Of a DNA stretch of 64,000 bases, positions 43,770-51,281 are shown piece after piece; position 1 is the first letter of the stretch; each line of letters starts with the position of its first letter. The stretch spans positions 2,914,001 to 2,978,000 of the forward strand of contig NZ_VCNH01000008.1 of assembly GCF_024355225.1 (NCBI RefSeq), written 5' to 3'. The position numbers were made by a program, and so were the translations under genes. Origin of the DNA: Roseovarius sp. M141 (GTDB taxonomy: Bacteria; Pseudomonadota; Alphaproteobacteria; Rhodobacterales; Rhodobacteraceae). Under the pieces are notes generated by a model. That model did not search any database. It had not been told where the DNA came from and saw only the letters and a program-made list of their open reading frames with translations.

Positions 43770-44663
43770 TCAGTCTGGCAACCAGCGCACTGTCCCCATC
43801 TGGCCAAGATCATAACCGCCCATTGCCTCAGCCTTTTCGTGGCACGCCGGGCTGCGGGCAAAAGCCAGCAGTTTTTGCACCGCTGGCGTGAAATAGGCAT
43901 GTCGGTCGATCAAAAGATCAAAGCGTTCCTGAGCTAGCGGCAGAAAGCCAAGATTGAACTGCCGCGCCATCGCTTCGATCCCTGTCGCGGCATCTGCCTG
44001 GCCTGCGGCCACCGCCGCCGCCGCGTCATATTCGGTGTAGGCCAGCCCGCTGACCAGATCGAGATCAGCAACGCTCAGCCCTTCGCGCCGAAGCATGTCA
44101 TCGAAAAAAATGGCCCCTCCGGCACCGGGCTGGCGCAGCACAACGCGCTTGCCTCTGAGGTCGCTAAAGCTGGTGATCTTCCTGCGCGAATCCGTCGATA
44201 GAACCAGCCCCCGGGCACGGGATGCCCACCCGATAAGCACACAACCCTTCAGCTCTTGTGCGGTGACGGCATCGACATTCCAATCCGTTCCGCCTTGGAT
44301 ATGCAGCCCTGTCAGCGCCGCTTGCCCCTCGGAAAAACATTCCAGACCGGCACGGCTGCCGTTGAACAAGGTCGCAAGGTTCGATCGACTTTCACGCACA
44401 GCCCAGTCCAGAAGTGGATCATGCGATCCGGTCAAAACTGGCGGCCGTGTGCCCGCTAATGGCCCACAGCCGTTGTCGATCCAGTCCAGCAGTTCTGCTT
44501 TCGGGAACAGCAATTTGCCGGTAATGCGCCGGTGCGGGATCTCACCGGCGCCCGCAAGGTCGTAAACCTTGCGTTCCTTCACGCGCAAAATATCCGCCAC
44601 CTCTTTGGTGGTCAGATAACTCGGCGCATTGGCTCTTAGGTCTTCCGGCATTTCACGGCTCAT
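43770..44663 (-). CDS. HTH regulator with PBP-like ligand domain (oxyanion-responsive, TunR-like)
   Basis: A 297-residue protein. Residues ~15-65 form a MerR/excisionase-type helix-turn-helix (YLTTKEVADILRVKERKVYD then RITGKLLFPKAELLDWI). The remainder is a substrate-binding-protein-like domain (TDWNVDAVTAQELKGCVLIG, FSDLRGKRVVLRQPGAGGAI, and AAGQADAATGIEAMARQFNL). This architecture is seen in regulators beside tungstate and molybdate transporters, where the domain senses the oxyanion. It converges on the modA-like gene and probably controls the tup operon. Confidence 0.82.
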   Translation of the reverse strand: MSREMPEDLRANAPSYLTTKEVADILRVKERKVYDLAGAGEIPHRRITGKLLFPKAELLDWIDNGCGPLAGTRPPVLTGSHDPLLDWAVRESRSNLATLFNGSRAGLECFSEGQAALTGLHIQGGTDWNVDAVTAQELKGCVLIGWASRARGLVLSTDSRRKITSFSDLRGKRVVLRQPGAGGAIFFDDMLRREGLSVADLDLVSGLAYTEYDAAAAVAAGQADAATGIEAMARQFNLGFLPLAQERFDLLIDRHAYFTPAVQKLLAFARSPACHEKAEAMGGYDLGQMGTVRWLPD

Positions 44664-44905
44664 CCCCCTAAGGGTAAAAATGGACTACTCAGGCCATGTC
44701 CGCAAGATGCCCACTAAGTACGAAGCCGGCTGTGCAAGAAGCCCGGCTATTGCTGCACACTGGCCCAATCTGGATGTGAACCTGCCGCAGTTAGCTGCCG
44801 CCCCTTTGATAGCAGAATCTGCAGTAACAAAGATAAGGCGATTGTATATTTGACAAACCAAACTGAGAGTCCTATATTGGAGTCAACAAGTTAGAGGTTT
44901 TTGAA

Positions 44906-45871
44906 ATGTCCGTTCTTTCCGCCCCATACATGCACGACGAAGCAGCCGCCTTTGCCCATGTCGAAGCGATGCTTTGGGCGGATGGTCCGGTCTGCCCGCA
45001 TTGCGGCGTGGTCGATAGCGCCTACAAGCTGGAAGGCGTCCGCACAAAGGCCAGCAAGAAGAACCCAGAGGGCAAAGAGCGCCACGGCCTGTGGAAGTGC
45101 CGCGAGTGCCGCAAGCAGTTCACCGTGCGCAAAGGCACGATCTTCGAGGAAAGTCACCTTCCGCTGCACCTGTGGCTTCAAGCCATTCACCTGATGGTGT
45201 CTAGCAAGAAGGGCATCAGCAGCCATCAACTGCACCGCGTTCTCGGCATTACCTACAAATCTGCTTGGCTCCTTACGCACCGTATCCGCGAGTGTATGCG
45301 CTCCGGAGATCTGGCCCCGATGGGCGGCAATGGCGGCACAGTTGAAGTGGATGAAACTTTCATCGGTCAGAACCCAAACAAGCCCAAGAAGAAGGGTGCG
45401 CGAGGGTATGCTCACAAGAACGCCATGTTGACATTGGTGGACCGCGATACCAAGCAAGCTAAATCCATCGTGGTTGACGACATCAAGAAGGATACGCTGG
45501 TGCCGATCCTGCGCGAGAACATCGCGAAAGAAGCCGTGATCTACACCGACGAAGCCAAGCAGTATACGCACCTTGGCCGCGATTTCGTAGACCACGACTT
45601 CACCACGCACAGCAAGGGCGAGTATGTGAAGCGCGAAAAACCGCAGGTTCACACGAACACCGTCGAAGGCTTCTACAGCGTCTTCAAGCGCGGCATGAAA
45701 GGCATCTATCAGCACTGCGGAAAGCAGCACCTGCACCGCTACGCTGCGGAGTTCGACTTCCGCTACAACAATCGTGAAGCGAACGGCGTCAACGATGTGG
45801 AAAGAGCGTCCAAGGCATTATCTGGGGTTGTTGGCAAGAGAGTTCTTTACCGGGACTCGTTGGGCGCGTAG
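44906..45871 (+). CDS. IS1595-family transposase
   Basis: A 321-residue transposase starting MSVLSAPYMHDEAAAFAHVE. The zinc ribbon has CPHCGVVDSAYKL and WKCRECRKQF (two CxxC pairs). A helical HTH region follows (GISSHQLHRVLGITYKSAWL). The ISXO2-like DDE core has VEVDETFIGQNPNKPKKKGA (first acidic), VIYTDEAKQYTHLGRDFVDH (second) and VHTNTVEGFYSVFKRGMKGI (third, Glu). Length and motifs are complete, so it is probably active. It lies 47 bases inside the left terminal repeat. Confidence 0.95.
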   Translation: MSVLSAPYMHDEAAAFAHVEAMLWADGPVCPHCGVVDSAYKLEGVRTKASKKNPEGKERHGLWKCRECRKQFTVRKGTIFEESHLPLHLWLQAIHLMVSSKKGISSHQLHRVLGITYKSAWLLTHRIRECMRSGDLAPMGGNGGTVEVDETFIGQNPNKPKKKGARGYAHKNAMLTLVDRDTKQAKSIVVDDIKKDTLVPILRENIAKEAVIYTDEAKQYTHLGRDFVDHDFTTHSKGEYVKREKPQVHTNTVEGFYSVFKRGMKGIYQHCGKQHLHRYAAEFDFRYNNREANGVNDVERASKALSGVVGKRVLYRDSLGA

Positions 45872-45894
45872 AATCTGCGCCGGAGACGCAGGAT

Positions 45895-46629
45895 ATGACA
45901 GAAACTACGAAGTACACCTTCAAGATTGACGATTTTACGCCCGAAAGCATGCCTTTCGGGCGGCTGGTGGACTATTACTCCGAGATCAAGAAGATGCTCG
46001 GCTTAGCCGAAAGCATGCACTTGGTCGGCGTGTTTGAAAGCAGTCATGGCAGCGCCTTTGCAATCGATAGGAACCATGAAAGCACTCTCATAAAGCGGTT
46101 GATTGCGATCAAGGAGGGAACCGCGTCTCAAAAGTCCAAAAGAGCGCACGACACAATCAACGCCATGCTGAAAGAAGACGGCACGAGCGGGGTGTTTTCC
46201 GACGCGAAAAGCCAAAACGTCATTCAATTCCCAGGGAAGCGCTCTGATGATGCCGTGCAACTTAGAATACGTGACGCAGCGACCTTTACTGGTGAACTGT
46301 ATCACATTGCGGGCACCAAGGATGATGTGAAAGTTCGCATCAATACTAGCGCTTATGGCGTGGTGTTTTGCTCCACAACCCGAGATATTGCGAAAGCGCT
46401 GCGCGATTTCCTTTTTGAAGAAGTGAAAGTTAGCGGTCGCGGCATGTGGACACGCAGTGAAGTTGGAGCATGGGATATAGACGACTTCGCAATTACTGAT
46501 TTTGCCCCCGTCCAGAGAGAGAGCTTACGCTCCGCAGTGAATCGCATCCGAGAAATGGGGGTTAATTGGCCTGACGATCCTCTTGGCGAAATTCGTGATT
46601 TTGAAGAGAATGGCGGGCAAGTGCATTGA
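45895..46629 (+). CDS. IS1595 passenger protein of unknown function (244 aa)
   Basis: A 244-residue protein starting MTETTKYTFKIDDFTPESMP, then FGRLVDYYSEIKKMLGLAES and MHLVGVFESSHGSAFAIDRN. I recognise this as a widespread uncharacterised family that often stands next to a PIN-domain gene, but it has no assigned function. The protein is soluble, mixed alpha/beta, and ends in an acidic region (WDIDDFAITDFAPVQRESLR). It begins 23 bases after the transposase stop and overlaps the PIN gene by four bases, so both are likely expressed together. An antitoxin or nucleic-acid-binding role is a guess from context. Confidence 0.75.
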   Translation: MTETTKYTFKIDDFTPESMPFGRLVDYYSEIKKMLGLAESMHLVGVFESSHGSAFAIDRNHESTLIKRLIAIKEGTASQKSKRAHDTINAMLKEDGTSGVFSDAKSQNVIQFPGKRSDDAVQLRIRDAATFTGELYHIAGTKDDVKVRINTSAYGVVFCSTTRDIAKALRDFLFEEVKVSGRGMWTRSEVGAWDIDDFAITDFAPVQRESLRSAVNRIREMGVNWPDDPLGEIRDFEENGGQVH

Positions 46630-47171
46630 TAGTAGCGTTTGATAACACTTTTCTTTCACTTGCGTTGAATCCAAGAACCAAACCGACGCCAAATCCCGCG
46701 ACCGGCAGCCCTGTGGAATACTGTTTGCAGCGCATTGAAGCGCTGATAGATCGCCACAGTAAAAGAGGTGACACAGTAATCGTGCCCACACCGTGCCTGT
46801 CGGAACTGCTAGCCGCAGTTCCAGACATGGGGAAGGCCATAAGTGAAATTAATCGATCTGTCGCCTTCGACATTGCACCATTTGATGCTCGATGTGCCAT
46901 CGAACTCGCAGACGTAAACAGGCGCGCACGAGTAAGCGGCGATAAGAAGTCTGGCGTATCTGCCGGATGGCAGGAAGTCAAATTTGACAGGCAAATCGCA
47001 GTTATCGCGAAAGTTGGAGGTGCTGAAATCTTCTATACAGACGATAACAGTCAGTCAAAGTTCGCAAAACAGTTGGGGTTGAGCGTGAAGCACACATGGG
47101 ATTTGGATTTGCCACCTGAGTATGCGCAAATGGATTTGATTAATGAAGACCAAACAGAAAACCCAACTTGA
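46626..47171 (+). CDS. PIN-domain protein, IS1595 passenger
   Basis: A 181-residue protein from a TTG overlapping the previous stop (TTGA). The PIN fold is suggested by IVAFDNTFLSLALNPRTK (first Asp), IVPTPCLSELLAAV (Glu) and KFDRQIAVIAKVGGAEIFYT then DDNSQSKFAKQLGL (third and fourth acidic residues). PIN domains are metal-dependent ribonucleases, commonly toxins (VapC) but also nucleases in other systems. The long insertion before the Glu motif differs from classical VapC. It is coupled to the 244-aa gene, so a toxin-antitoxin-like pair is possible but unproven. Confidence 0.78.
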   Translation: MIVAFDNTFLSLALNPRTKPTPNPATGSPVEYCLQRIEALIDRHSKRGDTVIVPTPCLSELLAAVPDMGKAISEINRSVAFDIAPFDARCAIELADVNRRARVSGDKKSGVSAGWQEVKFDRQIAVIAKVGGAEIFYTDDNSQSKFAKQLGLSVKHTWDLDLPPEYAQMDLINEDQTENPT

Positions 47172-47286
47172 CCGTTTCAAAGAAGCCGCCCGTCAGTTAG
47201 AGACGGACGACGACGAAGAACGGTTTGAGGAACGGCTAAAGAAGCTGGTGAAGCAGAATCCGGAAGACAAGAAGGCTAACGGGTGA
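47143..47286 (+). CDS. Small charged protein (47 aa), IS1595 passenger
   Basis: A 47-residue protein starting MKTKQKTQLDRFKEAARQLE, then TDDDEERFEERLKKLVKQNP. It is strongly charged and predicted helical. It overlaps the end of the PIN gene by 29 bases in another frame, so translation may be coupled. Similar short charged proteins follow PIN genes in related elements, as far as I recall. It is too short for standard ORF lists; its consistent place and codon structure support it. Confidence 0.55.
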   Translation: MKTKQKTQLDRFKEAARQLETDDDEERFEERLKKLVKQNPEDKKANG

Positions 47287-47295
47287 GGTATTTAC

Positions 47296-47316
47296 ATACC
47301 CCACGTAATGGGGTAT
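47296..47316. promoter_or_regulatory. Palindrome in the IS1595 passenger region
   Basis: ATACCCC (47296-47302) and GGGGTAT (47310-47316) form an inverted repeat with a seven-base spacer. AT-rich sequence TATTATTATACC follows. It may be a terminator stem for the plus-strand passengers or an operator. A 35-codon frame (47327-47434) starts just beyond, but it overlaps the convergent SinR-like gene and is not called. Confidence 0.45.
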
Positions 47317-47430
47317 TATTATACCTATGCGATCCTCCATCATATCAGCCCTTGCAAATCTTCTTGGCGTTGAAGTCCAGATCGGCGGTATCTGGCGCGG
47401 GCGTAGGGTACGCCGCGCCGTGGAAGAAGA

Positions 47431-47700
47431 TTAGCCGAACTTGCGATCAAGCCATTCTTGTGTGCCCTGCTTCGCCCTGAACGTTGAGGGGCGCTGATCG
47501 AAGGGTACAACGATAAGCTGGTCGTCCTCATCAATGAACGGTTTCAGGTGATCCCGAAGCACAGTTGCTGTAGTACTGGTCACGTCAAGAAAATAGACGG
47601 ATTCAAGTGGTTTGTGACCGCCTAGCCTATCCATCTCATCCCAAAGTTTCTGGTAATTCTTAGCTTTGTTCAGGTCGTAACTTACAAGGTATAGTGGCAT
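47431..47700 (-). CDS. SinR/Cas2-fold family protein, IS1595 passenger
   Basis: An 89-residue protein: MPLYLVSYDLNKAKNYQKLW, then DEMDRLGGHKPLESVYFLDV and DEDDQLIVVPFDQRPSTFRA. The YLVSYDL start and the length match small SinR-family proteins, which share the Cas2/VapD ferredoxin-like fold (Y-x-V-x-Y-D-L). GAGGGGGA lies eight bases before the ATG. It is convergent with the other passengers and ends 48 bases inside the right terminal repeat. There is no CRISPR array or cas1 in the window, so it is not a CRISPR adaptation gene. Nuclease activity is possible. Confidence 0.8.
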   Translation of the reverse strand: MPLYLVSYDLNKAKNYQKLWDEMDRLGGHKPLESVYFLDVTSTTATVLRDHLKPFIDEDDQLIVVPFDQRPSTFRAKQGTQEWLDRKFG

Positions 47701-47770
47701 GTCTCGAATCCCCCTCTGGTAGAATCCGAGCCTGCCCCTACGTCACGGGTTTGTCAAATATACAATCGCC

Positions 47771-48277
47771 AAAGATAAACTGTGGAGCGAGGCAGAATAG
47801 AAATTCTGTGGGCACCACTATGGGATTTACAGAATTGCCGCCTCAGAGCAATGACAGTCGTTGGCGAGTGGAGGCTGGAAAATTGCGGCTTTCGTCTCGT
47901 TAATCCCGTAGCTACAGGGCTGGAACGACGGCTTTCGTTAATTTGCGCTTTGTCCTCGCACCTGCGGCAAAGGTCCGCTTCCCGCCCTTTCAGCCGAAGA
48001 ACAATCGCTTGCTGTCGCAGTGAGCTTGGCTTTGACGACCACGCGACCCGCTCTTCTTTCAGGCCTTGTGCATTTGATGCTGCGCAGGAAATATCTTCGC
48101 CAACTTCCAGAGGTTTGGGGCGTTGGCGGCGAGTAGTAATTTGTCATTTTCGCCCCATTGGCTTCGTTATCAGAGACATCCAAGACCAGCGTCGCTCAAT
48201 GACTTCAGACAGAGCAGACGCCCCACCGAAACTCGCAAAACAGACCTCGCCTCAGTAAAATTTACCGCGATGGACGC
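47771..48277. other. Non-coding region with dispersed repeat
   Basis: About 500 bases to the right of the IS1595 element. 47968-47990 carries the repeat core AAAGGTCCGCTTCCCGCC. The rest (48000-48277) is GC-rich with no convincing frame. Short open frames at 47782 and 47938 lack domains and ribosome sites. Confidence 0.4.
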
Positions 48278-48312
48278 ACAAAAAAAGCCCTTACTGCTTT
48301 TAGCAGTGAGGG
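48278..48312 (-). terminator. Hairpin with T-tract on the minus strand
   Basis: CCCTTACTGC and GCAGTGAGGG pair (one mismatch position) around a five-base loop. On the minus strand it is followed by seven T residues. The gene it once served is no longer present; it lies outside the left edge of the IS21 fragment. Confidence 0.6.
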
Positions 48313-48430
48313 TGAGAACGGCGGTGCGAAAGTCTGCCACGGTAGCGGCGGGATGAGCCTGCTGCGGGCGGCGTAAAAGTCGTCCACCTTTACCCTTTCT
48401 GGCGACAGGGAGGGCGGGAGGATTTTCACC

Positions 48431-48548
48431 GTGGATTTGTATCGGAAAGTTCGGCTGGCCTGTGCCGAGGGCATGAGCCAGCGAGAAGCGGCGCGGCATT
48501 TCAACATCTCGCGCGACAGCGTAGCCAAGATGATGGCGTTCTCGGTTC
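48431..48548 (+). pseudogene. IS21 transposase IstA N-terminal fragment
   Basis: The plus-strand frame from the GTG/ATG near 48431 reads MDLYRKVRLACAEGMSQREA then ARHFNISRDSVAKMMAFSV. This is the helix-turn-helix start of IS21-family IstA proteins common in Rhodobacteraceae. Homology ends at about 48548, where the reverse strand begins to match a TniA-type transposase. Upstream GC-rich sequence (about 48360-48430) resembles an IS21 terminus. Only ~40 codons remain. Confidence 0.8.
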
Positions 48549-49027
48549 TCACGGCCATTGACCACGGTGTGAGGGCTCCCGACGCATCCGCCCACTCGCC
48601 CTTGTCACTCACAATCATGCGCAGGCATTCTTGTGCCGCACTGGTGCAAGGGTTCCGCGTCAGCTTCATGCCGAGGATGACTTTGGTCCGGCAATCGATC
48701 GCCAGAACAAGCCACCAGCGCGCTGTATCTCCATCAAGCCCGATCAGATCCAGAAGTTCGGCACCGAAAAATTCCTTCAAATTGGCAGAATGGATGATCG
48801 ACTGAAGGTCAATGCACCACTCATCCATTTCAACGCGCTCACCGGGCCGCGAAACCTCCAGGCCCTTGCCGACCGGACGCAGCTGCTTGATCGCATACTC
48901 CCGGCCGTGGCGGGCAATCATGACGCGCAAGGGATCAAGCTTTTTGATTGCGGTGCGGACAGCGTCGCGTCCCGGAACACGAAGAGGCAAGCCGACGCCC
49001 TCTTTATCGAGGCGTTGGTTTACCGCT
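48549..49027 (-). pseudogene. TniA/Mu-type transposase internal fragment
   Basis: The minus strand reads NQRLDKEGVGLPLRVPGRDA, then VRTAIKKLDPLRVMIARHGR, LEVSRPGERVEMDEWCIDLQ (first catalytic Asp), and LDGDTARWWLVLAIDCRTKV plus GEWADASGALTPWSM. This is the linker and beginning of the rve catalytic domain of a Tn5053/Tn7-type transposase. Both ends are lost: the IS21 fragment lies on one side, hsdS on the other. It could be debris of the same transposon class as the tniB/tniQ pair at 18.8-21.6 kb. Confidence 0.78.
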
Positions 49028-50275
49028 AAGTATGATGGTGAGATCGCCTCTACTGGTTTCTCCGTTCTCCGCGGCGCAAATGGAATCGAACCAAAATACC
49101 TTTACTACAAGGCAATCTCCCACGACTTCGTCAGCGCCCTAACCGGCGAACAATACGGCGTTAGCTATCCTGCCGTGAAGGACGAACAGGTCAAATCGCA
49201 ACCGCTCGAGCTGGCCCCCACAAACGAACAACGCCGCATCGTGGAGAAGATCGAGGCGCTGTTCGACGAGATCGACGCCGGGATCCAGAGCCTGCAGACG
49301 GCGCGCACCACCCTCGGCCTCTACCGCCAATCCCTGCTGAAATCCGCCTTTGAGGGCCGCCTCACCGCCGACTGGCGCGCGCAGAACGCCGACAAACTGG
49401 AAGCCCCCAAAACCCTCCTCGCCCGCATCCAGAAAGAACGCGACACCCGCTACAAAGCCGCTCTGGCAACTTGGCAAGAGGATTTGGCTAAGTGGCGCGC
49501 CGATGGCGAAAATGACAAGAAGCCCACGAAGCCGAAACGGCCAGCTTGGCCGGACAAGTTCGATTTCTCGGAGCTTCGAGATCTGCCGGACAGCTGGGCC
49601 TACCTACCATTTGAGGCCCTCGCTTGGTCTGTCCAAAATGGCATTTCGGCTAAACCCGATAAAAAAGGTCCGCTCAAAATTTTCCGGATCAGTGCTGTCC
49701 GGCCAATGGCCTTCGGCTTGGAGGATTTTCGACGAATCACCGATCCCGACGGCAGCTTCGAGGACTATCGCCTGTCCGAAGGTGATCTCGTATTCACGCG
49801 CTACAATGGGTCGCGTGATTATGTTGGGGTGTCGGCCATGTATCGAGGCGATGGCAGTCACGTCTACCCTGACAAGCTCATTCGGTGCGAGATCAGGTCC
49901 GACATTCTGAACCCAGCATTTCTCGAGGCAGCGACGAACTGCGGCGAGAGCCGCGCATACATTGAACGTCGCATCCGAACGACTGCCGGGCAATCCGGTG
50001 TATCTGGTGGCGACATCAAAGCCATGCCCGTTCCCATCTGCTCACCCGCCGAACAAGCCCAAATCACCCGCATCCTCGGCGCCCGCCTCGACGCCGCCAC
50101 GCGGCTTGAGGCCGAAATCGACGCTGCCCTCACCCGCGCCGACGCCCTGCGCCAATCCATCCTGAAAAAAGCCTTCTCGGGCCAACTCGTTCCCCACGAC
50201 CTCTCGGACGAGCCCGCCGCCGCCCTGCTGGCCCAGATCAAGGCGGAGAAATCCAAGACGCCAAGAACAAAGTAA
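49028..50275 (+). pseudogene. hsdS: Type I restriction specificity subunit, 5'-truncated
   Basis: The frame resembles HsdS from about KYDGEIASTGFSVLRGANGI onward: end of the first target-recognition domain, the central conserved helices (NEQRRIVEKIEALFDEIDAG, then IQSLQTARTTLGLYRQSLLK), a full second recognition domain (GDLVFTRYNGSRDYVGV, then VPICSPAEQAQITRILGARL) and the C-terminal helices (ALRQSILKKAFSGQLVPHDL). Most of recognition domain 1 and the native start are replaced by the TniA fragment. The reading frame stays open upstream to 48812 only through antisense transposase sequence. It is probably non-functional. Confidence 0.82.
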
Positions 50276-50288
50276 AAGAGAACTGCCA

Positions 50289-51281
50289 ATGCCTGATTTC
50301 ATCAGCTTTCAAGAAGCCATCGAAGCTACCAAAGACGAAGACCGCGCGCTACTAATTGGCAATGGCTTTTCGGCACAGTATTTCAACTACACCGACCTCC
50401 TGGCCAAGTCAGGTCTTGGGGCAGGCACCCCGATCCGGAACGTTTTCGAAATTCTCGAGACTGTCGATTTTGAAGCGGTCGTGCGTTCGATCGAAGATGC
50501 TGCCATCGTCGAACGCGCCTACGGGAATAATGCCCACTCAGACGAGCTCGAAGTGGACGCTCAAAGAGTTAGGGAAGCACTTGTTTCGGCAATTAATCAA
50601 ACACACCCTATGCATCGCGAAGATCTGGAATATGAAAGTAGTTCAGCTTTCTTGGGTCATTTTCAAGAAGTGTTCACCCTGAACTACGACTTGCTGCTCT
50701 ACTGGGTGAATTTGGAAAAGGGTCTCCTGAATGATGGTTTTGGGCTCGGACGAGTAATTGACGGCGGTGGATTTCGCGGACCGTTCAAACCGGATGCTCA
50801 CTGCCACATCTATAATCTTCATGGAGGACTTCATCTCTTTCAAACCCGCACAGGTGATGTGTTCAAGGCCCTGCACACTGGAGACGGTGTAGTTGCGACT
50901 ATTACGCATTCTATTGCAGTCAAGAAGCGTCTCCCACTCTACGTCGCCGAAGGCACCTCAAAGGCAAAGGTTCGGAAAATTAACTCCAATTCCTATTTAC
51001 GGCATTGTATAGATAAGTTGCACGAAAATCCCGCTGCCATCTTTGTATTTGGTCACAGCGCCGATCCAAATGATGCGCATATTTACCACGCCATTTTCGG
51101 CTCAAAGGCTAAGCACGTCTATTTTGGTGTATTTCAGCCGAATGCCGAAAAGATCACGGCCCTGGACGCCGAACTCGCAAAGTACAAGAAGCTCGGTGGT
51201 GACGACGTGGCGTATAGTTTCTTCGATTCCGAGACAGCTCATGTCTGGGATGGACCATCAGCAGTAGAGGAAACAGAATGA
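50289..51281 (+). CDS. DUF4917 SIR2-like protein within the type I modification operon
   Basis: A 330-residue protein starting MPDFISFQEAIEATKDEDRA. SIR2-like motifs are visible: LLIGNGFSAQYF (the G-N-G-F-S nucleotide loop), FTLNYDLLLYW (T-x-N-Y-D), CHIYNLHGGLHLFQ (catalytic-type His) and AIFVFGHSADPNDAHIYHAI (G-H-S-x-x-D). This matches DUF4917, which is SIR2-related. SIR2-like proteins in defence systems often cleave NAD+ upon phage infection. It lies 13 bases after hsdS and overlaps hsdM by four bases, so it is part of the RM operon. NADase activity is an inference. Confidence 0.8.
   Translation: MPDFISFQEAIEATKDEDRALLIGNGFSAQYFNYTDLLAKSGLGAGTPIRNVFEILETVDFEAVVRSIEDAAIVERAYGNNAHSDELEVDAQRVREALVSAINQTHPMHREDLEYESSSAFLGHFQEVFTLNYDLLLYWVNLEKGLLNDGFGLGRVIDGGGFRGPFKPDAHCHIYNLHGGLHLFQTRTGDVFKALHTGDGVVATITHSIAVKKRLPLYVAEGTSKAKVRKINSNSYLRHCIDKLHENPAAIFVFGHSADPNDAHIYHAIFGSKAKHVYFGVFQPNAEKITALDAELAKYKKLGGDDVAYSFFDSETAHVWDGPSAVEETE

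Larger units (their letters stand above)
44837..47770. mobile_element. Complete IS1595-family element with passenger genes (2934 bp)
   Basis: Perfect 23-bp terminal inverted repeats (44837-44859 and 47748-47770, beginning GGCGATTGTATATTTG) are flanked by an exact 8-bp direct repeat AAAGATAA (44829-44836 and 47771-47778). IS1595 elements characteristically make 8-bp target duplications. Inside are a complete transposase (44906-45871), a 244-aa protein, a PIN-domain protein, a 47-aa protein and, on the other strand, a SinR/Cas2-fold protein. Intact ends and target duplication suggest a recent, possibly still mobile insertion. A truncated relative is at 15354. Confidence 0.93.

Noticed and set aside
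47431..47700. Cas2-like protein as part of a CRISPR system
   Set aside because: No array, cas1 or effector genes are seen; the protein fits the small SinR family and lies inside an IS element.
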